A stretch of 64,000 nucleotides of DNA from Arthrobacter sp. SDTb3-6 (lineage in GTDB: Bacteria > Actinomycetota > Actinomycetes > Actinomycetales > Micrococcaceae): NCBI RefSeq assembly GCF_013376095.1, contig NZ_JAAMFN010000020.1:1-64000 (forward strand). Direction: 5' to 3'. Positions 17,755 to 27,155 of this stretch are shown here, one piece after another. Made by a program: the position numbers and the translations under genes. The first letter of the stretch is position 1; each line of letters opens with the position of its first letter. The notes beneath the pieces are model-generated. The model ran no database searches. It saw nothing but the letters and a program-made list of their open reading frames with translations, and was not told where the DNA came from.

Positions 17755-19353
17755 TCAGGCGAGCGTGATCAGGTCCAGGTAGTCCTGGCTCCACAGGTCC
17801 TCGTCGCCGTCAGGCAGCAGGACCACACGCTCAGGGTCCAGGGCCGCAACGGCCCCTTCGTCGTGGCTGACCAGCACCACGGCGCCCGTATAGTTCTTCA
17901 GCGCCCCCAGGATCTCGGCCCGGCTGGCCGGGTCAAGGTTGTTGGTGGGCTCATCGAGCAGCAGCACATTCGCCGAAGACGCAACGATCGTCGCCAGCGC
18001 CAGGCGCGTCTTCTCACCGCCGGAGAGGACCCCGGCAGGCTTGTTGACGTCGTCGCCGGAGAACAGGAAGGACCCGAGGATGCCGCGCACCTCGGCGTCG
18101 TTCATGTTCCCTGCCGAGGCGCGCATGTTTTCCAGCACCGTGCGGGAGGTGTCCAGGGTGTCGTGTTCCTGGGCGTAGTAGCCGATCTTCAGCCCGTGCC
18201 CGGGGATGATCCTGCCGGTGTCCGGGGCGGACACGCCGGCGAGCATGCGCAGCAGCGTGGTCTTGCCGGCACCGTTGAGGCCCAGGATGACCACCTTGGA
18301 GCCGCGGTCGACGGCGAGGCTGACATCGGTGAAGATCTCCAGCGAGCCGTAGGACTTGCTCAGCCCCTCGGCCATCAGCGGGGTCTTGCCGCACGGTGAG
18401 GGGTCGGGGAAGCGCAGCGCGGCCACCTTGTCCTGTGCGCGGACGTCCTCCAGCCCGGCGAGGAGCCGTTCGGCACGCTTGGCCATGTTTTGTGCTGCGA
18501 CGGCCTTGGTGGCCTTGGCCCGCATCTTGTTGGCCTGGTCCATCAGCACGCCGGCCTTCTTTTCGGCATTGGCACGTTCCCTGCGCCGGGCGCGTTCGTC
18601 CGTCTCGCGCTGGGCCAGGTACTTTTTCCAGCCCAGGTTGTATTGGTCGATCGTGGCCCGGTTGGCATCCAGGTGGAACACCTTGTTGACGGTCGCCTCC
18701 AGCAGCTCGGTGTCGTGGCTGATGACGATCAGCCCGCCCTGGTGGCTTTTGAGGAAGTCGCGCAGCCAGGCGATGGAGTCGGCGTCGAGGTGGTTGGTTG
18801 GTTCGTCCAGGAGCATGGTCTGGGCGCCGGAAAACAGGATCCGGGCCAGTTCCACACGGCGTCGCTGGCCACCGGAAAGTGTCTTCAGCGGCTGGTTGAG
18901 GATCCGCTCGGGCAGGGCGAGGTTGGAGGAGATCGCGGCGGCCTCGGCCTCGGCGGCATACCCGCCGCCGGCCAGGAACTCATTCTCCAGGCGGTCGTAG
19001 CGCCGCATTGCCTTGTCGCGCACGCCAGGGTTGTCGCTGGCCATGTCCGCCTCGGCGGCCCGGAGCTTGGTGATGACCTTGTCCAGGTCCCGGGCCGCCA
19101 GGATGCGGTCGCGGGCCAGCTGCTCCATGTCCGGGGTGCGCGGATCCTGGGGCAGGTAGCCGATGTCGCCCGTGCGGGTGACCTTGCCTCCCGCCGGCAG
19201 GCCCTCGCCGGCCAGGACACGCGTCAATGTCGTCTTGCCGGCGCCGTTGCGCCCCACCAGGCCGATCTTGTCACCCTTGTCGATCCGAAATGACACTTCG
19301 TCCATGAGCAGGCGCGCCCCGGCGCGTAACTCAAGGTCTTGGACCGTAATCAA
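17755..19353 (-). CDS. ABC-F family ATPase
   Basis: A 532-residue cytosolic protein with two ABC domains and no membrane part: Walker A GRNGAGKT (about 35-42) and GLNGAGKT (about 350), signatures LSGGQ and LSGGE, Walker B LLDEPTNHLD and LLDEPTNNLD. They are joined by a charged linker with ERARRRERANAEKKAG (P-site tRNA interaction motif region). ABC-F proteins act on the ribosomal E site; some are translation factors and others protect against antibiotics. It is comparable in genomic position to mycobacterial Rv1473, but the subfamily cannot be fixed here. A hairpin sits in its leader. Confidence 0.9.
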   Translation of the reverse strand: MITVQDLELRAGARLLMDEVSFRIDKGDKIGLVGRNGAGKTTLTRVLAGEGLPAGGKVTRTGDIGYLPQDPRTPDMEQLARDRILAARDLDKVITKLRAAEADMASDNPGVRDKAMRRYDRLENEFLAGGGYAAEAEAAAISSNLALPERILNQPLKTLSGGQRRRVELARILFSGAQTMLLDEPTNHLDADSIAWLRDFLKSHQGGLIVISHDTELLEATVNKVFHLDANRATIDQYNLGWKKYLAQRETDERARRRERANAEKKAGVLMDQANKMRAKATKAVAAQNMAKRAERLLAGLEDVRAQDKVAALRFPDPSPCGKTPLMAEGLSKSYGSLEIFTDVSLAVDRGSKVVILGLNGAGKTTLLRMLAGVSAPDTGRIIPGHGLKIGYYAQEHDTLDTSRTVLENMRASAGNMNDAEVRGILGSFLFSGDDVNKPAGVLSGGEKTRLALATIVASSANVLLLDEPTNNLDPASRAEILGALKNYTGAVVLVSHDEGAVAALDPERVVLLPDGDEDLWSQDYLDLITLA

Positions 19354-19376
19354 CGTAGTAACCTTTCAAGTAAGCG

Positions 19377-19403
19377 GGCAGGTGGTGCAAAACGCACCCT
19401 GCC
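19377..19403 (-). promoter_or_regulatory. bulged hairpin in ABC-F leader
   Basis: Two consecutive stems (GGCAG/CTGCC and GGTGC/GCACC) with a two-base bulge and a 5-nt loop lie 23 nt upstream of the ABC-F start. Antibiotic-resistance ABC-F genes often carry attenuating leaders, so this may be regulatory. It could equally be a structure in the divergent bioY leader. Confidence 0.35.
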
Positions 19404-19488
19404 TGTGGTTGGGCACTCGCGGCGCAACCTATACAGTCTAGCGACGTCCGGGCCGCCCCTGGTCACGGCGCGAGGAAAGTCACTCCCA

Positions 19489-20145
19489 ATGAATCGAACA
19501 TCACGGCCGCACGCCGCCGCCGGGCACTTCCAGGGCACGGTGCCGGGCACGCCGGCGCCGCGGACCCCCGGCCGGGTGGCACGCCGCCGGCGCTGGGGCG
19601 CCGTGGACCTGTCCCTGATCGCCGTGTTCGCCGCCCTGCTGGCCGCCTCGATAGCGGTGCCCGGGATCAATGTGGGCCCCTTGGGCGTGGCCATCACGCT
19701 GCAGACGCTGGTGGTCAGCCTGTGCGGGCTGGTGCTGGGCCTGGGCCGCGGCACCGCCGCGACGGCCCTGTACATCCTGGTGGGGCTGGTCGGGCTGCCG
19801 ATCTTCAGCGGCTTCCGGGCCGGCCCCGCCGTGCTGGCCAGCCCGTCGGCCGGCTACATCATCGGCTTCATCTTCGGTGCGGCCGCGGTGGGCCTGCTCG
19901 CCACCTGGGCCGTGCGCAGCCGGTACCGCGCCGCCGCCCTGTTCGGGGCCGCGCTCACCGGCATGGTGGTCATCCATGTTTGCGGCATCATCGGGTTTGT
20001 CCTGAAGGGCATGGCGCTGCCGGCCGCCATTGGCGCCGACGCCATCTTCCTGCCCGGCGACATCCTGAAGAACGTGGTGGCCGTGGCCATTGCGCTGAGC
20101 CTGCACCGCGCCTTCCCGGACCTGTTGGTGCGCCGGCGCCGGTGA
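19489..20145 (+). CDS. bioY: BioY biotin-binding S component
   Basis: Substrate-binding membrane subunit of an energy-coupling-factor importer for biotin, 218 residues with about six helices. Family features are the segment SIAVPGINVGPLGVAITLQTLVV, GLVGLPIFSG and the ASPSAGYIIGF motif. A basic N-terminal tail (RRRRWG) precedes the first helix. The ATG at 19489 is the only good start near the homology. It overlaps the ATPase gene by 4 nt (GTGA). The order BioY-ATPase-EcfT matches BioYMN systems. I saw no recognised biotin operator in the 135-nt gap to the divergent ABC-F gene. Confidence 0.92.
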   Translation: MNRTSRPHAAAGHFQGTVPGTPAPRTPGRVARRRRWGAVDLSLIAVFAALLAASIAVPGINVGPLGVAITLQTLVVSLCGLVLGLGRGTAATALYILVGLVGLPIFSGFRAGPAVLASPSAGYIIGFIFGAAAVGLLATWAVRSRYRAAALFGAALTGMVVIHVCGIIGFVLKGMALPAAIGADAIFLPGDILKNVVAVAIALSLHRAFPDLLVRRRR

Positions 20146-20891
20146 AGCCCAGAACAGACTCCGCCCAGGACCGTGGTGCGCCTGCCGGAACGTCGATTGT
20201 CCTCGCCGGGGCGGGCGTCACGATTGACCCCGCCGACCCGGCCGCGGCCGGGCCCAAGACCATCCTCAGGCCGCTGGACCTGGAACTGTCCGATCGCCGC
20301 ATAGCCGTCATCGGCGCCAATGGTTCAGGCAAGTCCACGTTGCTGCGCCTCCTCAACGGCCTGGTGCTCCCGTCCACCGGCTCCGTCCAGGTGAACGGAC
20401 TGGACACGTCCCGGGACGGCGCCGCCGTCCGGCGCACCGTCGGCTTTGTCTTCACCGACCCGATCTCCCAGCTCGTCATGCCCACTCCCCTGGAGGACGT
20501 GGAGCTGTCCCTGCGCAGGCTCCGGCTGCCCAAAAGGGAACGCCGCCGCCTGGCCATGGAACTGCTGGAGAGCCACGGACTGGCGCACCTGGGCTCGAAC
20601 AGCATCTATGAACTCTCCGGCGGGGAACGCCAGATGGTGGCCCTGGCCACCGTGCTGGCCGTGGAACCTGCCATCCTGGTCCTGGACGAACCCTCCACCC
20701 TGCTGGACCTGCGCAACACCAGGATGCTGCGCGAGCTGCTGGCCGGGCTGCCGCAGCAGGTCATCCTCTCCACCCACGACCTGGACCTGGCAGCCAGTTG
20801 CGGGCGGGTGCTGGTGGTGGACGACGGCGGCATCGCCTTCGACGGCCCGCCCGCGGCCGCCGTGGACCGGTACCGGGCCCTGGCGGGCTGA
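20142..20891 (+). CDS. bioM: ECF biotin importer ATPase (BioM type)
   Basis: Energizing subunit of the biotin importer, 249 residues. Walker A is GANGSGKST, the Q-loop region is FTDPISQLVMP, the signature is LSGGERQMV, Walker B is LVLDEPSTLLD, and the H-loop is STHD. The D-L-P-Q spacing around the Q-loop is typical of EcfA proteins. The GTG start overlaps the bioY stop, and its own TGA shares one base with the EcfT ATG, so the three proteins are translated in a coupled way. Confidence 0.9.
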   Translation: MKPRTDSAQDRGAPAGTSIVLAGAGVTIDPADPAAAGPKTILRPLDLELSDRRIAVIGANGSGKSTLLRLLNGLVLPSTGSVQVNGLDTSRDGAAVRRTVGFVFTDPISQLVMPTPLEDVELSLRRLRLPKRERRRLAMELLESHGLAHLGSNSIYELSGGERQMVALATVLAVEPAILVLDEPSTLLDLRNTRMLRELLAGLPQQVILSTHDLDLAASCGRVLVVDDGGIAFDGPPAAAVDRYRALAG

Positions 20892-21577
20892 TGCGCGGCC
20901 ACGCCCACCTGGTGGCCGGATACATCCCGGGCCGCTCCCCCCTCCATCGCTGGCCGCTGTGGCTCAAGGCCTGCCTGTTGCTGGCCACCGCCGTGCTGTG
21001 CCTGGCCTCCCCCGCCGTCTCGGTGGCCGCGGGGGCCGCGATCACCACTGCGGTGCTGCTTTTCGTGGTGGCGGGCCATGCCCTGGCCGGGCTGCCCTGG
21101 GCGCGGTTGGGGCGGGCCGTGAAGCTGATGTGGATTTTTCTGGTGCTCATTGGCGCCTACCAGTGGTGGCAGCACGGCGGCCTGGTGGCGTGGCAGGTGG
21201 TGGGTGCCATCGTGGCCACGGTCCTGGCCGCCAACATCCTCACCGCCACGACCCCGGTGGATGAGCTGCTCGACGGCCTGGCGGCGGTGGTGCGCCCCCT
21301 GGAGCGCGTCGGCGCCGACCCGGAACGGTTTTCGCTCACCGTGGCCCTCATGCTGCGCAGCATTCCGTTTGTCATTGGGGCCTTCAGCGATGTCCGCGAG
21401 GCCGCCCGTGCACGGGGCCTTGAGCGGAACCTGCTGGCCCGCTCGCTGCCCGTGGTCATTGCCACCGTGGGTTACGCCCGTGCCACGGGCGAAGCGCTGT
21501 CAGCCCGCGGCCTGGGCGACCCCGATCTCCCCGGCGACCCCGGCTTCCCCGAGGATCCGGACTTCCCCGGCTCCTAA
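20891..21577 (+). CDS. bioN: ECF transmembrane T component (BioN type)
   Basis: The transmembrane coupling subunit of the biotin importer, 228 residues with about five helices. The two Ala-Arg-Gly coupling motifs that dock on the ATPase appear as EAARARGLERN and EALSARGLGD. The tail ends in three hexapeptide units of the type D-P-x-x-P-x (21520-21574), not seen in typical EcfT proteins. The stop overlaps the stop of the convergent thiolase gene by two bases. Confidence 0.88.
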   Translation: MRGHAHLVAGYIPGRSPLHRWPLWLKACLLLATAVLCLASPAVSVAAGAAITTAVLLFVVAGHALAGLPWARLGRAVKLMWIFLVLIGAYQWWQHGGLVAWQVVGAIVATVLAANILTATTPVDELLDGLAAVVRPLERVGADPERFSLTVALMLRSIPFVIGAFSDVREAARARGLERNLLARSLPVVIATVGYARATGEALSARGLGDPDLPGDPGFPEDPDFPGS

Positions 21578-22740
21578 AACACGCGCCACTCAAAGGCGGC
21601 GCTGGTGCCCATCCCGCCGGCCGCACTCACCATGGCCACGGCCGTCACGCCCTGCTCGGCGCGCGCCGCCGCCTGGGCATACAGGCGGGTGACGAGGACG
21701 GCCCCGGAGGCACCGTAGGGGTGGCCCAGGGCGAGGGCCCCGCCGTCGCGGTTGAAGGTCCCAGGATCCAGGCCCAGCAGCCCGGCAGAGGCGATGACCT
21801 GGGCGGCAAACGCTTCATTGAACTCCAGCAGGCCGGCCTCCAGCCGGTCCGGGCCGGCCCCCAGCGCGTCCATCAGCGCCCGGGTGGAGCCGGCCGCGCC
21901 CACGCCCATCAGGGACGGGTCCGTGCCCGCCGTGGCGCTGCCCGTGAACACGAGCCCGTGGGCCGCCAGTCCGCGTGCCTTGGCCAGGGTGGTCACCACC
22001 ACGGCGGCGGCGCCGTCGCTGTAGGGGCAGGAATTCCCTGCGGTCACGGTGCCGCCCGCCACAAACGCCGCTGGGAACCGGGCCATGAGCGGGGCCAGCG
22101 CCCTGCGGGGGCCCTGGTCGGCGCCGAGCCCGGCCAGGGGCACGATCTCCTGGCCAAACACGCCCCGGTCCGCGGCGGCGCAGGCCCTGCGGTGGCTCTC
22201 CAGGGCATAGGCGTCCTGGCGTTCCCGGCTGACGCCGTACCGGGCGGCCACGTTTTCCGCGGCCACCCCCGCATCGGGATCCCCAGGGTCCAGCGGCGCG
22301 AACTGGGCCCGGTCGTAGAACTCCAGCCCCCCGCCGGGCAGCCGGTGGGCGCGTGCCGGGGCGGTGCTGATGCTTTCCGCGCCGCCGGCCAGGTACAGCG
22401 TGCCGGCACCGGCCTGGACGAGCCGGCAGGCCAGGACCACTGCGTCCAGCCCGGAAGCGCACTGCCGGTCCACGCTCAGCCCGGGCACGGTGTCCGGCAG
22501 CCCTGCCGTCAGGGCGGACAGGCGTGCCAGGTTGCCGCCGCCGCCCGTGGCATTGCCGAGGATGACGTCGTCCACCGCGGCGCGGTCGACGCCGGCATCG
22601 TCCAGGACGGCCTGGAGCACGGGGGCTGCCAGTTCGTGGACCCGCAGCCCGCGGTAGGCCCCGCCCGCCTTGGCGTTTGCGAGCCGGCGGGCGGCTATGA
22701 TGACCGGCGTGCGGTCCTCGTCAGTAGATGCGCCGGGCAC
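21574..22740 (-). CDS. thiolase-family acyltransferase, second Cys replaced
   Basis: A 388-residue thiolase fold protein. The nucleophilic cysteine is present (DRQCASGLDAV, about residue 93), as are EFNEAFAAQ and GHPYGASGA. At the C-terminal CxG motif, where biosynthetic and degradative thiolases have the proton-shuttling Cys (LCIGGGMG in Zoogloea), the sequence reads VSAAGGMG: Cys is Ser and the following Gly is Ala. This may alter or abolish ordinary thiolysis or Claisen condensation. The GTG at 22740 has AAGGGGA 7 nt upstream. It overlaps the end of the acyl-CoA synthetase gene by 20 nt, so the two enzymes probably act together on a fatty or aromatic acyl group. Confidence 0.82.
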   Translation of the reverse strand: MPGASTDEDRTPVIIAARRLANAKAGGAYRGLRVHELAAPVLQAVLDDAGVDRAAVDDVILGNATGGGGNLARLSALTAGLPDTVPGLSVDRQCASGLDAVVLACRLVQAGAGTLYLAGGAESISTAPARAHRLPGGGLEFYDRAQFAPLDPGDPDAGVAAENVAARYGVSRERQDAYALESHRRACAAADRGVFGQEIVPLAGLGADQGPRRALAPLMARFPAAFVAGGTVTAGNSCPYSDGAAAVVVTTLAKARGLAAHGLVFTGSATAGTDPSLMGVGAAGSTRALMDALGAGPDRLEAGLLEFNEAFAAQVIASAGLLGLDPGTFNRDGGALALGHPYGASGAVLVTRLYAQAAARAEQGVTAVAMVSAAGGMGTSAAFEWRVF

Positions 22741-24199
22741 GGGCGTCCCCTTCCGTGATCCAGGCCTGCAACAGGGCCCGGCTGATCTTCCCCCGGTCCG
22801 TCAGCGGCTGTTCGGACAGGGCATAGTAGCGGGTGGGGCGTTGGTGGCCCGGCAGGCCCGCCGCGTGCCGCCGGCAGGCGGCCACCAACTGTTCGATGGA
22901 CAGAGGGGGCTCCCCCGCCGGGCCCGGGCCCGGAAAGAGGGCGGCAACCACGCGCTGCCCGCGCACGTCGTCAGGCAGTCCGGCCACCAGCACGGTGCCG
23001 GGGCCGCCCGCGGGTTCCAGGGCCGCCTCCACCTGTTGCGGATACACGTTGGTGCCGCCGGTGACGATCATGTCCGAGGCCCGGCCCACCACGTGCAGCC
23101 GGCCGGCCGGGTCCACAAAGCCTTGGTCGTGGACCGTGTACCAGGGCCCCCCGGATTCTGCGGGGTCCGGCAGCAGGTTGAAGGCCAGGCCGTCGTCGCC
23201 CCAGGCGTAGCCGTTGCTGACGTAGGGCCCACGGACGTAAATGCTGCCGCACTCCCCCGCGCCGGCGGGCAGTCCGTCGGAGCCGCGCACCGAAAGCTCG
23301 GCCCCCGGGAAGGCAGACCCGGCACACAGGGACCCGGGGAAGTCCGGTTCGCCCGGCACCAGCCGGGAGGCTGCGACAAAGCCGAGCTCGGACGCACCGT
23401 AGTACTGGTGGATCACGGCGTGGGGCGCCCACCGCTGCGCCAGTTCCGTGACGTCCCCGGACAGCGCCGAGCCGGCGCACACGATGGATGTGAGGGCCCC
23501 GGCCCCCTGGCCCGTGTCCAGGCCGCGCCGGGCCAGCAGGGACAGGACCGTGGGTGTGGCGACCAGCCGGGTGGGGGCGTCGTGCCGGATGGCGTGCAGG
23601 GCGGCATCCGGGCTGAACTGCGGCAGCGACACAAAGGTTGATCCGGTGAAGAAGGCCTCGCCCAGGGCGTAGAGGTTCATGCTGGCGGCCATGGGTCCGG
23701 GTGCCAGGGTCACGTCCGCCGCGGTGAGGCCAAAGTGGCGTGCGCCTTCCCGGAAGGACGCCTCCCACGACGCACGCGACCGCGTAAACGCCTTGGGCAC
23801 CCCGCTGGTGCCGGAGGAGAACCCCAGGAGGAAGGTGGAGGCGGGCGGGCCGTCGTGGAAGCCCGGGGGCCCGGCGGAGGTGGGGGGTTGGGCGGCGGCC
23901 CAGGCCCGTGCCCGTGCCGCAGTGGCCGCCTTCAGCGCATCGGGCCAGCCGGCGTCGAGCACGGCAGCGGTGCCGTGGCCGGCCACGGCACCGGCAAACC
24001 GGGCCGCCAGGCGCGTGCCGTTGGGCTCGTCAATGACGGCCAGTGCCGCGCCGACGCCCGGCTGCGGAAGCAGGTGCTCCCGGGCCTCCGCAACAAGCTG
24101 GGCGAAGCTGAGCCGCGCCCCGCCCACCACGACGGCAGTCCGCTGCGGTTCCTTGCGGGCCCAGTGCTGGAGCTGGTCGGTAAAAGGCATGGGACCCAT
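22721..24199 (-). CDS. AMP-forming acyl-CoA synthetase
   Basis: ANL-superfamily ligase of about 492 residues activating a carboxylate to acyl-AMP and then acyl-CoA. The phosphate loop is FSSGTSGVPKAF (about 127). QYYGASELGF is motif A5, and YTVHDQGFVD and GRASDMIVTGGTNVYPQQVE are A7/A8. The catalytic Lys is in DRGKISR near the C-terminus. It is shorter than acetyl-CoA synthetase and nearest in size to MenE or benzoate/fatty acyl ligases, but the substrate is unknown. Starts at 24199 and 24190 are both possible and neither has a good ribosome site. It follows sufT after a strong hairpin and overlaps the thiolase gene. Confidence 0.82.
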   Translation of the reverse strand: MGPMPFTDQLQHWARKEPQRTAVVVGGARLSFAQLVAEAREHLLPQPGVGAALAVIDEPNGTRLAARFAGAVAGHGTAAVLDAGWPDALKAATAARARAWAAAQPPTSAGPPGFHDGPPASTFLLGFSSGTSGVPKAFTRSRASWEASFREGARHFGLTAADVTLAPGPMAASMNLYALGEAFFTGSTFVSLPQFSPDAALHAIRHDAPTRLVATPTVLSLLARRGLDTGQGAGALTSIVCAGSALSGDVTELAQRWAPHAVIHQYYGASELGFVAASRLVPGEPDFPGSLCAGSAFPGAELSVRGSDGLPAGAGECGSIYVRGPYVSNGYAWGDDGLAFNLLPDPAESGGPWYTVHDQGFVDPAGRLHVVGRASDMIVTGGTNVYPQQVEAALEPAGGPGTVLVAGLPDDVRGQRVVAALFPGPGPAGEPPLSIEQLVAACRRHAAGLPGHQRPTRYYALSEQPLTDRGKISRALLQAWITEGDARARRIY

Positions 24200-24208
24200 C
24201 TTTTTAAG

Positions 24209-24254
24209 CCCGGGAACCGCCGTCGTCGGTATTGCGACGACGGCGGTTCCCGGG
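24209..24254 (-). terminator. 20-bp perfect hairpin after sufT
   Basis: A perfect 20-bp stem (CCCGGGAACCGCCGTCGTCG and its complement) with a 6-nt loop lies 8 nt past the sufT stop. It fills most of the gap to the codirectional acyl-CoA synthetase gene. No U-tract follows in the direction of transcription. It is either the suf operon terminator or an intercistronic attenuator or processing site. Confidence 0.65.
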
Positions 24255-24262
24255 GTGCCGTG

Positions 24263-24613
24263 CTAAATGTTGAAGCCGAGGGCGCGCATTTGGTCGCGGC
24301 CGTCGTCGGTGATCCGCTCGGGACCCCACGGCGGCATCCACACCCAGTTGATCCGCCATTCGTCCACGATGGGCCCGAGGCAGTTTTCAACCTGTTCCTC
24401 GATGACGTCCTGAAGCGGGCAGGCGGCCGTGGTGAGCGTCATGTCCAGCAGCAGGGCGCCGTCCTCGCCATAGCGCAGGCCGTACAGCAGGCCAAGGTCG
24501 ACGACGTTGACGCCCAGTTCGGGGTCAATGACGTCCTTGAGGGCCTCCTCGACGTCCTCGAGGCCTGCCTGCGCGCTGGGTGCGGCGGGGCTTGTTTCGC
24601 TGATCTCAGTCAT
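24263..24613 (-). CDS. sufT: SufT-like metal-sulfur cluster assembly factor (DUF59/MIP18)
   Basis: A 116-residue DUF59 protein assisting iron-sulfur cluster maturation. The family pattern EALKDVIDPELGVNVVDLGLLYGL and the conserved cysteine in TTAACPLQD are present, followed by NWVWMPPWGPERIT. The first 20 residues are a low-complexity lead (PAAPSAQAG). It is the last gene of the suf operon, 38 nt after sufC. Its position is that of Rv1466 in M. tuberculosis, but here no sufS or sufU separates it from sufC. Confidence 0.9.
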   Translation of the reverse strand: MTEISETSPAAPSAQAGLEDVEEALKDVIDPELGVNVVDLGLLYGLRYGEDGALLLDMTLTTAACPLQDVIEEQVENCLGPIVDEWRINWVWMPPWGPERITDDGRDQMRALGFNI

Positions 24614-24651
24614 GGTGTGTTTCTTCGCTTTCGCTTGAAGAGGGGCGGCGG

Positions 24652-25419
<768 letters not shown>

Positions 25420-25470
25420 GCTCTCTCGTTTCTCGTAAAAAAGTTTGGTGGTGTGCTGGTGGGCCGGACG

Positions 25471-25833
25471 CTACTGCGTGCTGACGCCGTTGATGATGTT
25501 GGTGACGTCCACGTAGACGTCGCTGCCGTGGACTGACAGGGCAAAGACGGGCACCGGTTCGAAGGCGGGAAGGGTCAGCGGCTGGCCTGTCTTGAGGTCG
25601 AACGAGCTGCCGTGTGCCCAGCATTCGATGGTGCAGTCCTCCACATCGCCCTCGCTGAGCGAGATTTCCGCGTGTGAGCAGGTGTCGCCGATGGCGTGCA
25701 GTTCCCCGTAGGAGTCGCGGACGATGGCGATGGGGTAATCGTCAATCTCCACGAGCAGGGCGGACTTCACCTCGACGTCGCTGTCCTGGCAGACAACAAC
25801 GCCGGTGGGCGTTGTGGTGGACGGTTCGGTCAT
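25471..25833 (-). CDS. Rieske-type [2Fe-2S] ferredoxin in suf operon
   Basis: A small Rieske ferredoxin of 120 residues, the kind often annotated as a non-heme oxygenase ferredoxin subunit. Cluster ligands are C-x-H in DTCSHAE and C-x2-H in ECWAHGSSFD, the complete Rieske set. GQPLTLPAFEPVPVFAL completes the fold. Such genes sit within many actinobacterial suf operons, where they may supply electrons or be an early cluster recipient; the role is inferred. The ATG overlaps the sufD stop by one base (TAATG). Confidence 0.9.
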   Translation of the reverse strand: MTEPSTTTPTGVVVCQDSDVEVKSALLVEIDDYPIAIVRDSYGELHAIGDTCSHAEISLSEGDVEDCTIECWAHGSSFDLKTGQPLTLPAFEPVPVFALSVHGSDVYVDVTNIINGVSTQ

Positions 25834-27155
25834 TACAGTGTGCCTGCCGCCAACTCACGTTCCACGGCTTCGCGCATGCGCTCTTCCAGGGCGGGAACCT
25901 TGATGTGCTGGATGACTTCGTTGAGGAAGCCGCGCACCACCAGGCGCCGGGCAACATCCTCCGGGATGCCGCGCGCCTGCAGGTAGAACAGCTGCTCGTC
26001 GTCAAAACGGCCGGTGGCGCTGGCATGGCCGGCACCCTCGATCATGCCGGTCTCGATTTCCAGGTTCGGCACCGAGTCGGCCCGGGCACCCTGGGTCAGG
26101 ATCAGGTTGCGGTTCATCTCGTAGGTGTCGGTGCCTTCGGCGGCCTTGCGGATCAGCACGTCGCCAATCCACACGGCATGGGCACCGTCGCCCTGAAGGG
26201 CGCCCTTGTACGTGACGCGGGACTTGCAGTTGTTGGTGGAGTGGTCCACGAACAGGCGCTGTTCCAGGTGCTGGCCGGCGTCGGCGAAGTACAGCCCGTA
26301 CATCTCCACCTCGGCACCGGTGCCCGCGTAGCGGGCCGACGGGGTGGTGCGCAGCAGGTTGCCGCCCAGGTTGATGACAACGTGCTTGACCTTAGCGTCA
26401 CGGCCCACCTGGATGTGCTGGGCGCTGGCGTGGACGGCGTCGTCGTCCCAGTCCTGGATGCTGACGACGGTCAGGTTGGCGCCGTCCTCCACCAGGATTT
26501 CGACGTTTTCGCTGAGCACGGCCGTGCCGCGGTGGTCCAGGACCACCACGCCGGTGGCGAACTGCTTCGCGTGCACCAGGATGTGGGACGCGGCCGGGGT
26601 GGTGCCGGCGCCCGTGAGGGTCAGCGTGGTGACGTCCTCGGCCGTGCCCTGGTATTCGGCAGGCAGGGTCACCACGGTGGCTTCTGCGAAGTTTTCCCAT
26701 GCGGCGGCTGCCACGCGGTCCTCGGGGATGCCGGCGCGGCCGATGCGCGCGTCGCCGCGCCCCACGGTCTCCACCGTGACGGCGTCGGGCTTGGTGACCT
26801 CCACGGCGGGTGCCGGGCCGTCAAGCTGCTGGCCCTTGACACCGACGCGGTCCAGGCCGCGCAGGCGCTTGAGCGGGGTGAACCGCCAGTCCTCTTCCCG
26901 TCCGGTGATCAGCGGGAAGTCAGCCAGCTTGTAGGAGGTCAGGCGGCCTGCGCGGGAGCTGTCGGGGACGCCGACGCCGCCGCCGTGGCTGTCGCCGTGG
27001 CTGTGCGCCTTGACGGCGCTGCCGCCCAGCGGGCCGCTTTCGGGGTTGAGGTCCGAAAGCTGCTCCCCTTCCTCCGTCATGCCCTTGATGAAGCCCTGTG
27101 ACCAGACCTTGCCGTCGGCGGCGTCGATTGTTTTTTCTTCGGTGAGCTCGGTCAT
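25833..27155 (-). CDS. sufD: Fe-S assembly scaffold protein SufD
   Basis: Partner of SufB and SufC in the cluster scaffold, 440 residues. It has the right-handed beta-helix core and the C-terminal family motif MIEGAGHASATGRFDDEQLFYLQARGIPEDVARRL; the histidine in GAGHAS corresponds to the functionally important residue of SufD. The N-terminus includes a His/Gly-rich stretch (HSHGDSHGGGVG). It begins immediately after the sufB stop with no spacing. Confidence 0.95.
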   Translation of the reverse strand: MTELTEEKTIDAADGKVWSQGFIKGMTEEGEQLSDLNPESGPLGGSAVKAHSHGDSHGGGVGVPDSSRAGRLTSYKLADFPLITGREEDWRFTPLKRLRGLDRVGVKGQQLDGPAPAVEVTKPDAVTVETVGRGDARIGRAGIPEDRVAAAAWENFAEATVVTLPAEYQGTAEDVTTLTLTGAGTTPAASHILVHAKQFATGVVVLDHRGTAVLSENVEILVEDGANLTVVSIQDWDDDAVHASAQHIQVGRDAKVKHVVINLGGNLLRTTPSARYAGTGAEVEMYGLYFADAGQHLEQRLFVDHSTNNCKSRVTYKGALQGDGAHAVWIGDVLIRKAAEGTDTYEMNRNLILTQGARADSVPNLEIETGMIEGAGHASATGRFDDEQLFYLQARGIPEDVARRLVVRGFLNEVIQHIKVPALEERMREAVERELAAGTL

